DNA from: Nemertoderma westbladi
Taxonomy: Eukaryota; Xenacoelomorpha; Nemertodermatida; Nemertodermatidae
Direction of reading: 5' to 3'
NCBI GenBank assembly: GCA_032718475.1
Contig: JAUCBJ010003973.1
Coordinates: 1-64,000 of the forward strand
DNA: 64,000 nt
Shown: positions 46,071-56,988 of the stretch, in pieces
Layout of the letters: each line of letters begins with the position of its first letter
Position numbering within the stretch: the stretch's first letter is position 1
The notes under the pieces: generated by a model
The model's input: only the letters and a program-made list of their open reading frames with translations
Database searches by the model: none
What the model was told of the DNA's origin: nothing
Position numbers and translations under genes: made by a program

Positions 46071-46299
46071 ATGTAATTTTCAAAAAAAGTCTCAAAAAAA
46101 GTGCCAAAAGTAGGGTTAAAAATGGTGCTATAACTCGAAAAGTACCCAATATTTTTGTAAACGGTTTTCACTACTAGGAAGACAATCGATTTTTAGGAAA
46201 AGTCATAAAATTTCATATTCCCAACTGCGTTTGTTTCAGAATTATAATAAAAAAACCACGGGGGGGTCATATTGACCCCCCCCCCCGGGTTTAATAGGT

Positions 46300-47379
46300 T
46301 TAAAGACCCTAGATGCACCTTACGAACTCAATGCATCAAACAACATCACTGCAATAGCGCAGGCACTACCGATCTGGCTGAGGAACAAGTGGAGAAAGAT
46401 CGCCTTCTCCACCCGGGAGAAGAAAGGTGCGGAGCCAGGGCTAGAGGAGATGTCGAACTTCCTTAATTATGAAGCATAATTGATTACAGACCCAGTCTAC
46501 AGCGAGGACAGTTTGGGTAGGGTACCGAAGGCAGAATGCAGCCGATCTAAACCAGAACATGGTTCGGCGGATGCGTTTCCGTGAGTGGGACAGTCGCTAC
46601 CGCATGCAGGTACGCAGGGGACTTGTAGTCCACAAGCAGCTGGGAGTAGGGCCACACCGTGGCAGGGACAGAAACAAAATAACAATACAAACAAATACAA
46701 TCCCAATAACCCCAGTAGGCCGAGTCCAAACAACCAAAACACTAAACCGCTAGATATGAATCTATGCGCGATACGTGAAGCACTATACAAGGAAGGCTAC
46801 AATCCAAAATACAAATGCCAATTACATAAAAACGCATTCCACAAGACCATGAACTGCAAGCATTGGCAGGCGTTGCTTAAACAAGATCGGGTAGCCTATG
46901 CTGGCATAAATGGACTATGTCATCGATGCGTGGTAGGAGGACACGGATTCGAAGAGTGTAAAGAAACACCAATAAAACACGGCAAGATAGATGGAAGTAG
47001 AGGCCAAACAATGGCTACAAGCACCATGGGAGCGAAGAGAAGGGGAATGATACTACTCGGGATGGTACCGGTTAGGATAATAGGAGAGAGTGGGCGGTCG
47101 GTCACGACGTTAATGTTGGTCGACAGCAGAGCAGCGTTCACGCTAGCGGAAAGTTGTGTGGCCGAAAAGATAGGGTTGCAGACGAGGCCAAGCAAGACGG
47201 CAGTAACTACTATCTCGAGTAAGGATGAGGTCTTGAGGATGAGAACGGGACTTTGCGAAATATCAGCGATAGCACCAGGGTGCGATTATGGGGCGACCAT
47301 CCGAATAATAGAATCGATTAATATTAACGTCAGACGACCCACGAAGATCAAGGTCGAGCAATATACCTGGACTATATAA
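46300..47379 (+). pseudogene. BEL/Pao gag-protease fragment, decayed
   Basis: It aligns with the fresher element at 62994-64000: ALPIWLRNKWRKIAFSTR, LEEMSNFLNYEA, zinc knuckle CHRCVVGGHGFEEC (about 46920) and the pepsin-like protease segment. There is a stop after LNYEA, several frame changes, and the catalytic D-S-G of the protease reads D-S-R (about 47119). The N-terminal gag part and the 5' LTR are missing, so this copy is 5'-truncated. The last readable stretch ends at a TAA at 47377-47379. Confidence 0.8.
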
Positions 47380-47408
47380 AAAAGTACCTGGACAATATCG
47401 ATTTATCC

Positions 47409-48479
47409 ATGCCCGAGCTGGATGTCCCGAAAGTATCTCTCATAGTCGGCATGGACTGCCCGACAGCCCACATGAGACTTCAGACCATATTCGGGAATGA
47501 CAGGGAGCGAGACCCGATGGCCATTCTCACGCCATTTGGATGGACGCTCACTGGCCCAATTAAGACGAGGACACCGTTTGATGTGTCCGAGACATCAGGG
47601 TGCATGCTGTCCGGTGCTGTTGAGGACATAGAGGAGAAACCAAAGACGGGCTTTGGGGAGGTCCCATATGGGAAGCGGCCCGAGGGAGGACACCAGGAGT
47701 CGGGGATGGGTATGGATCTGGATCCACGTATTGAAAGGGTGGAGGATCAGTCCAGAGATATACCGCCGATAGATAAGTCAGGAGGAGAAGCAACAGCAAG
47801 AGAGTGGGTGGAGGAGAATGGGTTCGGCGCAAAGGACCTAGAGGCAATGGGATGGAACATAGATGTTCCAGGTGAGTATCGGTATGAGGGTGGAGAAGAG
47901 TGGATGGCGAGAGATCTGGAGAGATGTCCGGAACAGACGCCGGTCCAATTGAGAAGCATACCGATGGGGAGGAGGTCGAGTAGGAGGACAGGGTGGAAGG
48001 GGAGAAGATGTGGGAAGATTAGACCAAGGGCGGAGAAGCCGATAATGAAGAGTGACAAGGGAGGCAGGAAAGTTGCAGGAGGCGTGTTGTACACGCACAT
48101 GGGGCTGGCAGAGTGCGAAGGGGCATTAAATGGTAAGCTGTTATGCGTACCGAGGGATGACCGGGGGTCATCGGGTGCTTTAATTTCGGTGTACATATTG
48201 AGGGGGAGGCCAGCAGAGGTGGCATGTACCAGTGAGGATGGCATGAGGGGCGCCATTCTACCGCCAAGTGATGACAAGATGGTGGGTGGCATTTTGCTGC
48301 TAGGGGACCACGAGGAGATCAGTGAGATGACGGAAAGACCAGATTTAAGGGTGGAGGAGAAGGGAAGGTCTATTCCAGGTGAGTCGGAATTGACAGGGAG
48401 AATGGGGCGAGGAATAAGAGGACCTACAGGGGGGCAGTGGGAGAGTTGCCTGCTGGAAGAATCGCCCTTAGGTTGTTGA
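47409..48479 (+). pseudogene. BEL/Pao post-protease region, degenerate
   Basis: The first ~65 codons (VPKVSLIVGMDCPTAHMRLQ, then PFGWTLTGPI) match the region just after the protease in Pao-type polyproteins. The remaining ~290 codons are Gly/Arg/Glu-rich with no reverse-transcriptase, RNase H or integrase motif. The element has therefore lost or replaced its enzymatic core. The open frame is probably kept by base composition. Confidence 0.6.
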
Positions 48480-48539
48480 GTCGTCCAATATATTGGACTG
48501 AAGGGGGTGGGAATGAGGGCGAGACGCCCTTCCCACACA

Positions 48540-48720
48540 TAAAAATAAAAAATAAAAAAAAATAATAGATATTATGAAGATGGTAGATAGAGATAGAGAT
48601 AGTGGATAGATAGAGGGTAGATAGGATAGATGGTAGATTGTAGATAGAGATAGTGGATAGATAGATGGTAGATAGATGATAGATAGATGATAGATAGTAG
48701 ATATTAGTAGGTAGTTAGAA
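48540..48720. repeat. (GATA)n-type simple repeat
   Basis: Runs of AGATAGATAGTGGATAGATAG within the BEL/Pao remnant. Confidence 0.85.
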
Positions 48721-48768
48721 TTATGCACGTCGGAAGGGTACAATAATGTACCAACGTACCTAGTTTGA

Positions 48769-49140
48769 GTACCGTAGAACCTGTGGGCACTGAGGGAGCC
48801 ATGTGACAAATTGGGAGGTATGTACGCTTACCGGTGTAGTAGGGTATATAGTACCGTAGAACCTGTGGGCACTGAGGGAGCCATGTGACAAATTGGGAGG
48901 TATGTACGCATACCGGAGTAGTAGGGTATATAGTACCGTAGAACCTGTGGGCACTGAGGGCGCCACGTAAGGAATTGGGAGGTATGTACGCATACCGGAG
49001 TAGTAGGGTACATAGTACCGTAGAATTTGTGGCACTGAGGGCGCCACGCGAGGAATTCGGGGGTATGTACGCATACCGGAGTAGTAGGGTACATAGTACC
49101 GTAGAACTTGTGGGCACTGAGGTCGCCACGTGAGGAACTG
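48769..49140. repeat. ~81-bp tandem repeat, five copies, inside the BEL/Pao remnant
   Basis: Units start with TACCGTAGAACCTGTGGGCA at about 48769, 48851, 48932, 49015 and 49096 and include ACCGGAGTAGTAGGGTA. Open frames on the minus strand (up to 170 codons) come from the unit being near a multiple of three. Confidence 0.88.
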
Positions 49141-49949
49141 AGAAGGCAGATAAGATAATAGCACAGGTAGGGGGGAACATAAATAAAATAAAATAAAATT
49201 AGAGGAAATAGGCACTTTGAGGGGTATATTTGCAAAATATACCAAGAAAGTATAACCTAGGACATAGGCCATTACTGAACGAAACTTGTATCATCTTGTT
49301 TAACGCCACTCACTTAAATTAAGCCTTTGTAAGGCCCACCAATTGGGTGAGCGCGGGAAAGTTCGTGATGGCGGAGAGGTTAGTAAAGAAGAGAAAGGCG
49401 GAGAGAGCATGAAACGGGCGAGACCGGGAGTGATGAGTCATATCACCTCCGAGAGGGGGGGTTAAGACGCGTCATGTAGACGAACGTATAATACTGTATA
49501 ATGTATATAATATATAATTATAATAATTAATTATTATATATAACTCGTATGTATATTATACAATATATACCGTAGTCAAGTACAACCTTTTTCCAATTAG
49601 CTACTGGGACTGGGGACTAATTGACTAGAACAGCAGCACAAGACTTAGACGGATCCCACTAACATGGTGCACACATGTGTGGGACCCAATAAGTGTGTGG
49701 AGAGTGAAAACGAAAATGGGGGAATGGGGGAAGTATGGGGAGGAGGTGTTGGCATGTGAGGAAGTGAAAGGAGTGCGATTCAAGTGTGGGGAGCGAGCAT
49801 GGAGGAGGATGAGTCCCAAGGGACTGGTGAGAGAGGAAGGGACAGCAAGGTCCGTGAGGAAAATTTGAGGAAGGTTAGAAAAAATTGTGTGGAGAGTGAG
49901 GACAATGATCTCAAACAGAAACACCAGATACCTTGGTGCAACATAGCTC

Positions 49950-50103
49950 GCGATTGCACCAAGGATGGGTAGTAACAACAGACCCAAGGGTCTGGTCTGG
50001 AAAGCCGACCCCGAGAAGAAAACAGCGGATTGGATTCCAGTGGAATTGAAGCGCACTTAAGGTTGATGCTATCCTCTCACCAGGAAGATAGCATGGGGGG
50101 GAG
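49950..50103 (+). pseudogene. End of BEL/Pao pol adjoining the 3' LTR
   Basis: A short frame reading KADPEKKTADWIPVELKRT and ending in TAA just before the LTR looks like the last residues of the polyprotein. A G-rich stretch (AGCATGGGGGGGAG) directly precedes the LTR, as expected for a polypurine tract. Confidence 0.6.
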
Positions 50104-50763
50104 TGTAAGCAGATTCAATTCCCTACATTACCCACCAAAAATGGGACCAGTGGCATTTTACCAATATAGTTGGCGATGCGACATTACCAATATATAATCT
50201 CGCCTCATAACCAACTTGGGGGGGGGGGGGGCGACACACGCCCTAAGCCACAGAGAGAGGTGAGAGGTCAAACTACCTCATAGGGACAACCCAGCTAGCG
50301 AGGCTATCACCTGGGAATAACACCTACAGGGAGTGGCGAAGTGACAATTAGTATATAAGCCAATAGCGGGCAGGGAAGCATGTGGGGAAGGGCAGGAGGG
50401 CATCCATTGGGTACCAAAGGCCACAGTAGCGTAGAGGTGAAACCAATATGTATCAACCATATAGTTACTCTAATTAATGATTTACCGGTCAGTTGATTAT
50501 CACACAGTTGCGAACCGGCATAGTTTTTACCATCATTTCATATCCGCTGCTGTCGTCATTTATGCTATACTGATTATTGTTACTACAGTACTATACCTGC
50601 ATACATCTGACTGTGCTGTTATTTCTGAGATCTTTAATACGGAGAAACAAACTCTATTATTTTCCCCTACGGCCTTCGGCCAAAGATACTAGACCAGCAG
50701 CCCAGCAGCCAAGTGACGCGTACAACCTTACCCGGTCGGGATCTGAGAGTCGATCCCGTCACA
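50104..50763 (+). mobile_element. BEL/Pao 3' LTR
   Basis: A 660-bp LTR starting TGTAAGCAGATTC and ending in GATCCCGTCACA (TG...CA). It matches the solo LTR at 8792-9439, and its last bases match the LTR at 58713-59216. It contains a 13-bp G run (about 50218-50231). Confidence 0.85.
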
Positions 50764-51280
50764 GATATTGTTGGTTATCAATATTTATTGGATTCACATA
50801 CTAATGCCCAATGTACTTCTACCAACTGACCTGACTCCCCACCATTAATTTTGGTCCAATTATAATGGCACTGGAACTGCCAGAGCCTGTGCCGAATTAC
50901 ATTGGATGGTGTAAGTTATGTATTTGTTCGATGTTGCTACTCACTACTCAACTCAGGGCTGGAAAGCTTGTTAGCAGACCTCATCTATTTATATAGATTT
51001 TGATTAGTGCTTTAATTTATACACTATACTCTAGGGCTAGGCCTATCAGATTGCAGCTCAATAATAATTACTAAAAATACACAAAAGCTCCAGGTTCTCT
51101 CATTGGATACCATGGCGGGTTGTTCGTTTGTTAAGCCATTGTCTGTACCAGCTTGCTGCTAATAGGCTAGGCGCTGATGGTTGCTTGCGCTGGTATCCAT
51201 ATCTAAATGTTATTTTTTGTAACTTCAACCTTAAGTTTTGGACATATTTATGCCTACAAATTCTCACTCGACAGCTTTAA
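50764..51280. other. Unassigned DNA
   Basis: No gene or repeat that I can support. Confidence 0.4.
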
Positions 51281-51560
51281 AAAAGTAAGTAAAGTAAATT
51301 TTCCTCGGCCGCTAAGGCCAGGGATTACGCACAAAGTCTGACGACTTATTTCCAGTGCGGTCCCCCCAGAACTTTACTCCCCAGAGGAAACTCCAGTACT
51401 CATTTAGCTACCACTTAAGGATGCAAGGCAGAGATGCGCCCTGGCTGGTCGCTTTAAACCATTCGTGCCGAAACGAAAACTGCCCTGGCCCATGTGAGGG
51501 TCGAACCCACGACCTACGGGAGATGTGAATTCAATGCAACCACTACACCAAGGTGGAACC
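51281..51560 (-). repeat. tRNA-derived SINE, copy 2
   Basis: Same family and orientation as 14831-15106. The A box is TGGTGTAGTGG, the B box GGTTCGACCCT, and the tail TTTACTTTACTTAC. Confidence 0.87.
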
Positions 51561-53988
51561 TTATTATTGATCTTCGATCTGTCGAGCTTTAATTAAATCC
51601 GACAAATTTATTGGCATATGTCAAAATCGTAACGAAAGAAAATTGCTATTATTGACCCACTCACTTTTTGTAACAGAGTGTTAGTTCGCCAAGGCTCCGC
51701 CAACTTCGTGGCTCGCCCCACTCACTCTTCAACAATATTGATTTTACTTTAAGCACTAAATTAACTTTCACTTTGTTATATGTCCCCCAAACCCAGTTAT
51801 GGGTTTGCCCCCAGATTTGGCCTCTGCCCCCCCCCCCCCCCCCCCCCAGATATCAAGGTCACTACCATACGGGCCTGAGTACCAGAGTACTGCAGTACTG
51901 AAATATAAGTGCACTGGCTGGCACTTTGAATTTTCGACTGAAACATTGGCCATCTTTGAATATACCACAATTTTATAAACCTTGCCAATGAAATCAGCAC
52001 ATTATAAAACCTCAGTAGCCAAACTATACGGCCAAATTACCACTTTTGGCTATTTGAAAATTTCGAGCTACTTGTAATTTTGGTGCTCTTTTAGTGTCTA
52101 TTATAAAATAAACAATTAAGATTTTATTCTAATTTCGCTTTCGATTACTAAGAATTAATTCGACTAACCAAAAAAGCATGTAAGGGTCCAGTAGTATACC
52201 GCTTACCAGATCCTAGTAACGATGTATCTTACTATGAGACTCTAGTAATGTATACGGGCTTGTACAGTATCTGACAACAAATCCCAGTCCAGGATATCTA
52301 AACAAACAGATACAATACACAAACGACTACTGGCGAGGAACAGAGCCTTGTATCTATTCTATGTACGTGAGCGGGTCTAATGCCTACGTACTAGACAGAA
52401 GGATACCTGTCCTCTAACCGGTGAGGCAGATGTACAGTTACAGTAACAGACCAAACTCACGGGAAAACAATCCCCGCGCAGCGAATCCTAACTATCACTG
52501 ACAGTCCTAAATACAGTAACTTGCCGCGGTGTGATTTATATGGTTTATATACGAGCTAGTGGGTTAACAGACCTAGCGTAACAACACTGACAGTCCTAAA
52601 TCAGTCGAAAAGGGGTCGTACCTAAATGTAACAATAACTGATCCCCCTGTACGAAATCAGTCTAAAGGGTCAAGCCTAAATGTAACAATACCGTTGTCCA
52701 GACAAACAACAGTTTAATAACGAAAATGAAATACTCCTTATTTTGCCGCAACTAAATCAGATCCTAATTTTACAAATACAGATAATTTCCACCTAAAGTA
52801 ATGTATAGTACGCTATAGCTAGTAGAACTTTAAGGGCAATATGTTTTAGGGCGTGTGTGTGTGGGTGTGTTACAAATAAAACAATTTCGTGTAATTCCTT
52901 TTACTAGGTTTTAGTGATTTTCTGACTAAATGATACCGTGCGCTAGCTACTAAAATAAACTAGTCGCGTTTTGTAGAACTTTATACTCACGAATGACGTC
53001 AAAGCTCTCTCCTTCCTATCCACAACCCAATGGGCAACCACAGTGTTAGTAACTACACCCGTGATCGGCACTAATACCAGATTCTGGTTGTAAGATAAGA
53101 ATAGGGGTTAATCGCTACCGTACGTTAGCTGATCTGGTATACTAATTTAATTCTAGAACTTTGTTGCTGCGGTAGTTAGCAGCAATACCTATCAGTACGT
53201 GGCAAGGCGCGGTAGGATATTAATAAACCTCCCTAGGCCAAGCAGTGTGCCGGTAGCAGAAATGCTCCTTGCCTGATCAAATAGCTAACTCCAGACAGGG
53301 GGGGGGGGGGGGGGGGGTACTAATGTACGTTCTACAAAGCGAACCGGTACCAAACAGTCAGTGCTACGACTCACTAAATTATGGAACATATGCTGTCCGT
53401 ACCTAATATGTACTCGCGTACTGACGAATGGCAATAGTTCGCACCTGTAGGAAGTACAGGTTAACCCAGGGGTTCGTAGGACTTGACAAAGGGGGGGGGG
53501 GGGGTGTCTGGATATAATTATTTGATCCTAAATTTGCGGCGTCCAGTACGGCGTCACGCTTACCCTGATCTATAGGTCTTACGGCGGGCAAGGGCGTCGA
53601 ACAAAGTCTTACCTTCTCACAAAGCGGGCGCTGCATAGCAAGTGGAGTATTTCGAAGGGGCAAAGGGGGTGCGCGGTCAATCCAATGTGGGCGCTAGCGT
53701 GTTGTGGACATCTCTTCCCTGCGTTGCTTACGGCCTAACGGTCTAGGCTGCCATCTCCCTGATGTTCGGCTGTCCCGAAGTTGGACCAAAAGAAAACATG
53801 TCAGGAATTTGCAGTATATTTACAGTTTTACAAAAGGGTTTATCAAATAAAGTTTCAACAAGAAACCGAATTAACTAAATTTACAAGAATAAACGATCTA
53901 AGAAGGGGGTAAGGTATGTATGACGTGATAAGAGAGAAGATAATAACGTGATAACCGAAGGCAAACCGGCCTTTTATACTAGAAATTG
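51561..53988. other. Unassigned DNA with long C and G runs
   Basis: Contains a 21-bp C run (51827-51847) and G runs at 53298-53317 and about 53491-53503. The stretch 52160-53700 has a different, more even composition than its surroundings and might be a decayed element. I see no protein motif. Confidence 0.4.
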
Positions 53989-54195
53989 CACATGGAAACT
54001 AAACAGAATTTTCCACAGCTTCACCATTGAGCAATGAAGTGCTTCGTGCTCTATGATTGGCCCAGCTCATAGTTCAACGCAGTCCGGCCCTTACACTAAT
54101 CTGGGACATGGAATCCTAACAGAATTTTCCACTGCCTCACATTTGAGCAATAAGATAATTTATGCCCTATGATTGGCCTGGCTCATCATTCGCTA
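53989..54195. repeat. ~118-bp tandem duplication
   Basis: Two diverged copies share ACATGGAA, AACAGAATTTTCCAC, TTGAGCAAT, CCTATGATTGGCC and AGCTCAT. Confidence 0.75.
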
Positions 54196-54249
54196 CGCTG
54201 TACGCTTCTCATTGGCCTACCAATTAGCACCACACGAAAATAAATGGCC

Positions 54250-54342
54250 CCAAAATACAAATTTCCCGACTGGGATTCGAACACGTAACCTATGTAATGT
54301 AACCAACGCCTTAACCATCTGACCACTACGCCACGAGAGTAC
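54250..54342 (-). repeat. tRNA-like pseudogene or SINE head
   Basis: The minus strand carries A box TGGCGTAGTGG and B box GTTCGAATCCC about 50 bp apart. The acceptor arms do not pair over seven bases and the anticodon arm is not well formed, so this is unlikely to be a working tRNA. Confidence 0.6.
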
Positions 54343-54714
54343 CTAAGGGTTTTATGTGTACAAATATGAATAGGCATATTACATTACTGTAACTCAATCA
54401 AAATACGTCGGATTTTCGAAAGTTTTTACGTTAAAGTTAAACTACAAATGCTACCTTATAGTGAAATAATTCATCACCGCTCCATGAAAACAGTAAGTAA
54501 GGCTGTTTTCACCAATCGAAATATAAAATATCTACAAACTATTTCTAAATTTACTGGTAGGGCCTAAAATATAAAATATAATCACTATCTAATTATTGCA
54601 TACTTAATATTGCAGATATGGCGTAAATACAATCGATCGTACATACAAATACAAATTTACTAATCAACTTTAGTGCCTAAAATACAAAAAAAAGGCTTTC
54701 GGTTATCAAGGTAA

Positions 54715-54815
54715 GCAAATTAAACAAATCAGAACAAATAAATCAAACAAATCAAACAAATAAATCAAACAAATCAAACAAATAAATCAAACAAATCAAA
54801 CAAATAAATCAAACT
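54715..54815. repeat. (AAACAAATAAATC)n simple repeat
   Basis: Tandem AAACAAATCAAACAAATAAATC units. On the minus strand this lies downstream of the exonuclease/zinc-knuckle frames and could be the 3' tail of that element, which is a guess. Confidence 0.7.
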
Positions 54816-54999
54816 CTTTTGATAAATCTTTATATATTGTAAATATACATAATAAACCTTCACCAAATTAAATCAATCCAAATATAATATAAACACAATG
54901 CGCTAATAACTTCCAATAGTGTCTTAAAAGGTCCTCCTGACGAGCTTAAAAGTTCGTCCTGCTGGTCTGGATATCTTCTCCTGAGCACTAATTGCTAAC

Positions 55000-55019
55000 G
55001 GTAGGCTCGCAAGCCTTCC
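55000..55019. repeat. 20-bp palindromic repeat, copy 1
   Basis: GGTAGGCTCGCAAGCCTTCC. One of four copies confined to 55000-58129, all in the same orientation. This copy is followed by TTTCCA. Confidence 0.85.
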
Positions 55020-55135
55020 TTTCCATATCTCGCTCCTCCAAACCCAACATTCAAACATAATGTCCAATATAAATATCCAAATAAAATATCCAAATAAAAT
55101 ATCCAAATATAATATCCAAATATAATATCCAAATC

Positions 55136-55155
55136 GGTAGGCTCGCAAGCCTTCC
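55136..55155. repeat. 20-bp palindromic repeat, copy 2
   Basis: GGTAGGCTCGCAAGCCTTCC, identical to copy 1, downstream of the zinc-knuckle frame. Confidence 0.85.
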
Positions 55156-55328
55156 TTCCACTCGCTTCCTATTCCTTCGCTGAGCGGGCTCGTCCACGTC
55201 CTCTAGTGCGATTGGGGGGTGGTCGAGGTCGAACTGGGCTCGGCCTTCGGCGTCGAGTCGTCGGTGGTTCCAAAACGCTAGGAAAGGGGACGACGGGAGT
55301 TTCGCACATCCGTCGTGCGCTCAATCCT

Positions 55329-56988
55329 CTAAATCCTCGTCCGATTCCAACTGTCGACAACGCTAGGAGGAAGTCGAAAAGGTAGGACCGTTCCGTCCGT
55401 TGACACCTCGCTCTCTGACGTCGTTTGAATCCTAATGGGTTCAGTCAAAGCGTATCCTGTCCCTCCGCGTGGTTCTCTAGCAAGGGAAACCGTGCCCCGA
55501 GTCATCCGGATTTGCGACTTCGATGTCGTCCTCTCGGCGACATTCACTATCTTCTTAATCTCTTGTCCGGCCTTCTGGGCTTTGAGTATACGAAATTGCT
55601 GATCATCCTGTGGGTGACGCGTCTTCTCCGCTAACGGCGTGGCCTTGAAGCCAGTCTCACGCAAAACGTCGGTCTCGTCCAGAATGCACGAGGTTACGCG
55701 TTTGTGATAAAATGCGCTCCGGTATGCCCAAGCTATCGAATGCCAGGCTCCTCGATTCCGCTGTTCAACTCGCAGTTTATCGAATTCTCCGGCGGTAATC
55801 TTGTTCACCACAGTTTGAAAGTTCCAAGTATTCTTGTTGTCCGGGTGCACTTGTAAGAAATAGTCCCGCACAACTTTGAATCCACTGTCCAATGGCAATA
55901 TATCCAATACCTCCAACAATTCATCGTACTGAGGCATAGCCGATACATATCCTTCCTTTGACATTATGAGAGGGTTTACGGCCCAAAATCCCAAATGTGC
56001 TCTCATAGGGAAGCGGCGTCGCTGCGTCGATACATGCTCGTCTGCTAGATCCTCCCAATGGTCGAATAATTGTCGAACGATTTTAACTGACATGTGCTCA
56101 TAGGGGACGTCTCTAAGTTGACATTCAGATGCCCTATGGCCCTTAATATTACAATAAGTACACTGCGCCACGAAACGCCAGCAAGTGTAGAAAGTGTGCG
56201 AACGTTGATCCCCGCACCAGTTGCATACTAAATCCGGTAGAGATATGTGCTTCGCTCCGCACTTCTTTGCGTGATGGCCAGTTGCTCCACATCTGCCACA
56301 AATAGTGTTGGCAGGATACCAAACTCGCTCATAGATGAGGTCTCCGATGGGGCGAGCGCTACCGTCCACGTGATAATTCTCATCATCCGGGTCAGTCGGT
56401 ATGTTCGTCTCCGTAGGTTGTACACAAACCATGGCATCGCTTTTCTCTAACTCGCGTATCTCAGTTTGCGTCTTCCTTGGAAGGTTCTCTTCTATTTCTA
56501 TGAGTTGCCGTAACGGTTCGTCTATTAGCGCCAACTCGGTCGGATCCACATCGTCATGATGGGCGGTAGGCTCGCGAGCCTTCCAGGATCCTTCCGGGCG
56601 TTCGAATTCCGCGTGGCGTTCCCCGTCATAGGGTACTAACGTTAACATCGACGGTCTGTCGACTAGACTTCCCGCGTGAGTGAGATAGACGTCCCTGAAA
56701 ACGCTAAGTCCTGCTCGCGTGAAAACTTCGCAGTGCGCATCGGTGTTATAAAAGGGTTGGAGAAATCGTCGGAATACATCAGTATGCGTCCTTCCTCCAT
56801 CGTAAAAGGTATGTCCTTCGCCAAGACATAACGGGTGTCGCTTTAAGGTTCTGGATACTACGTCCGCGATGAAACAAACGTTAACCGAAGATTCTATCGC
56901 TAAATAGTATTGCAAGATTATCCGCGGAGGTGAAGTAATCGCCCAATACACGCAACCTCGCCACTTCAACTGTGACTCGACTCGTTTA
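55329..56988 (-). CDS. Zinc-knuckle protein segment continuing the exonuclease frame
   Basis: About 546 codons on the minus strand, in the -1 frame relative to the upstream frame and overlapping its end. The first ~40 residues complete the exonuclease domain: QYYLAIESSVN (56880-56912) fits Exo III (Y-x3-D), but with Glu in place of Asp. Near residues 222-285 lie three zinc knuckles: CGRCGATGHHAKKC (about 56301-56260), CNWCGDQRSHTFYTC (about 56226-56182, one residue longer than usual) and CTYCNIKGHRASEC (about 56162-56121). The rest is unrecognised, with a basic Arg/Ser-rich C-terminus. No ATG opens the frame (it begins at TTG), which fits a frameshifted continuation rather than an independent gene. 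Possible nucleic-acid-binding role; origin unclear (retroelement, virus-like or host). Confidence 0.65.
56565..56584. repeat. 20-bp palindromic repeat, copy 3
   Basis: GGTAGGCTCGCGAGCCTTCC with a perfect 12-bp palindrome GGCTCGCGAGCC. It lies within the zinc-knuckle frame, translated there as WKAREPT. Confidence 0.85.

Noticed and set aside
47560-48538. Minus-strand Pro/Ser-rich frame of 263 codons
   Set aside because: Shadow of the purine-rich plus strand of the BEL/Pao remnant.
48704-49272. Minus-strand frames of up to 170 codons
   Set aside because: Produced by the ~81-bp tandem repeat, a multiple of three.
54250-54342. Functional tRNA gene on the minus strand
   Set aside because: A and B boxes are present, but the acceptor and anticodon arms do not pair properly; a SINE or pseudogene fits better.
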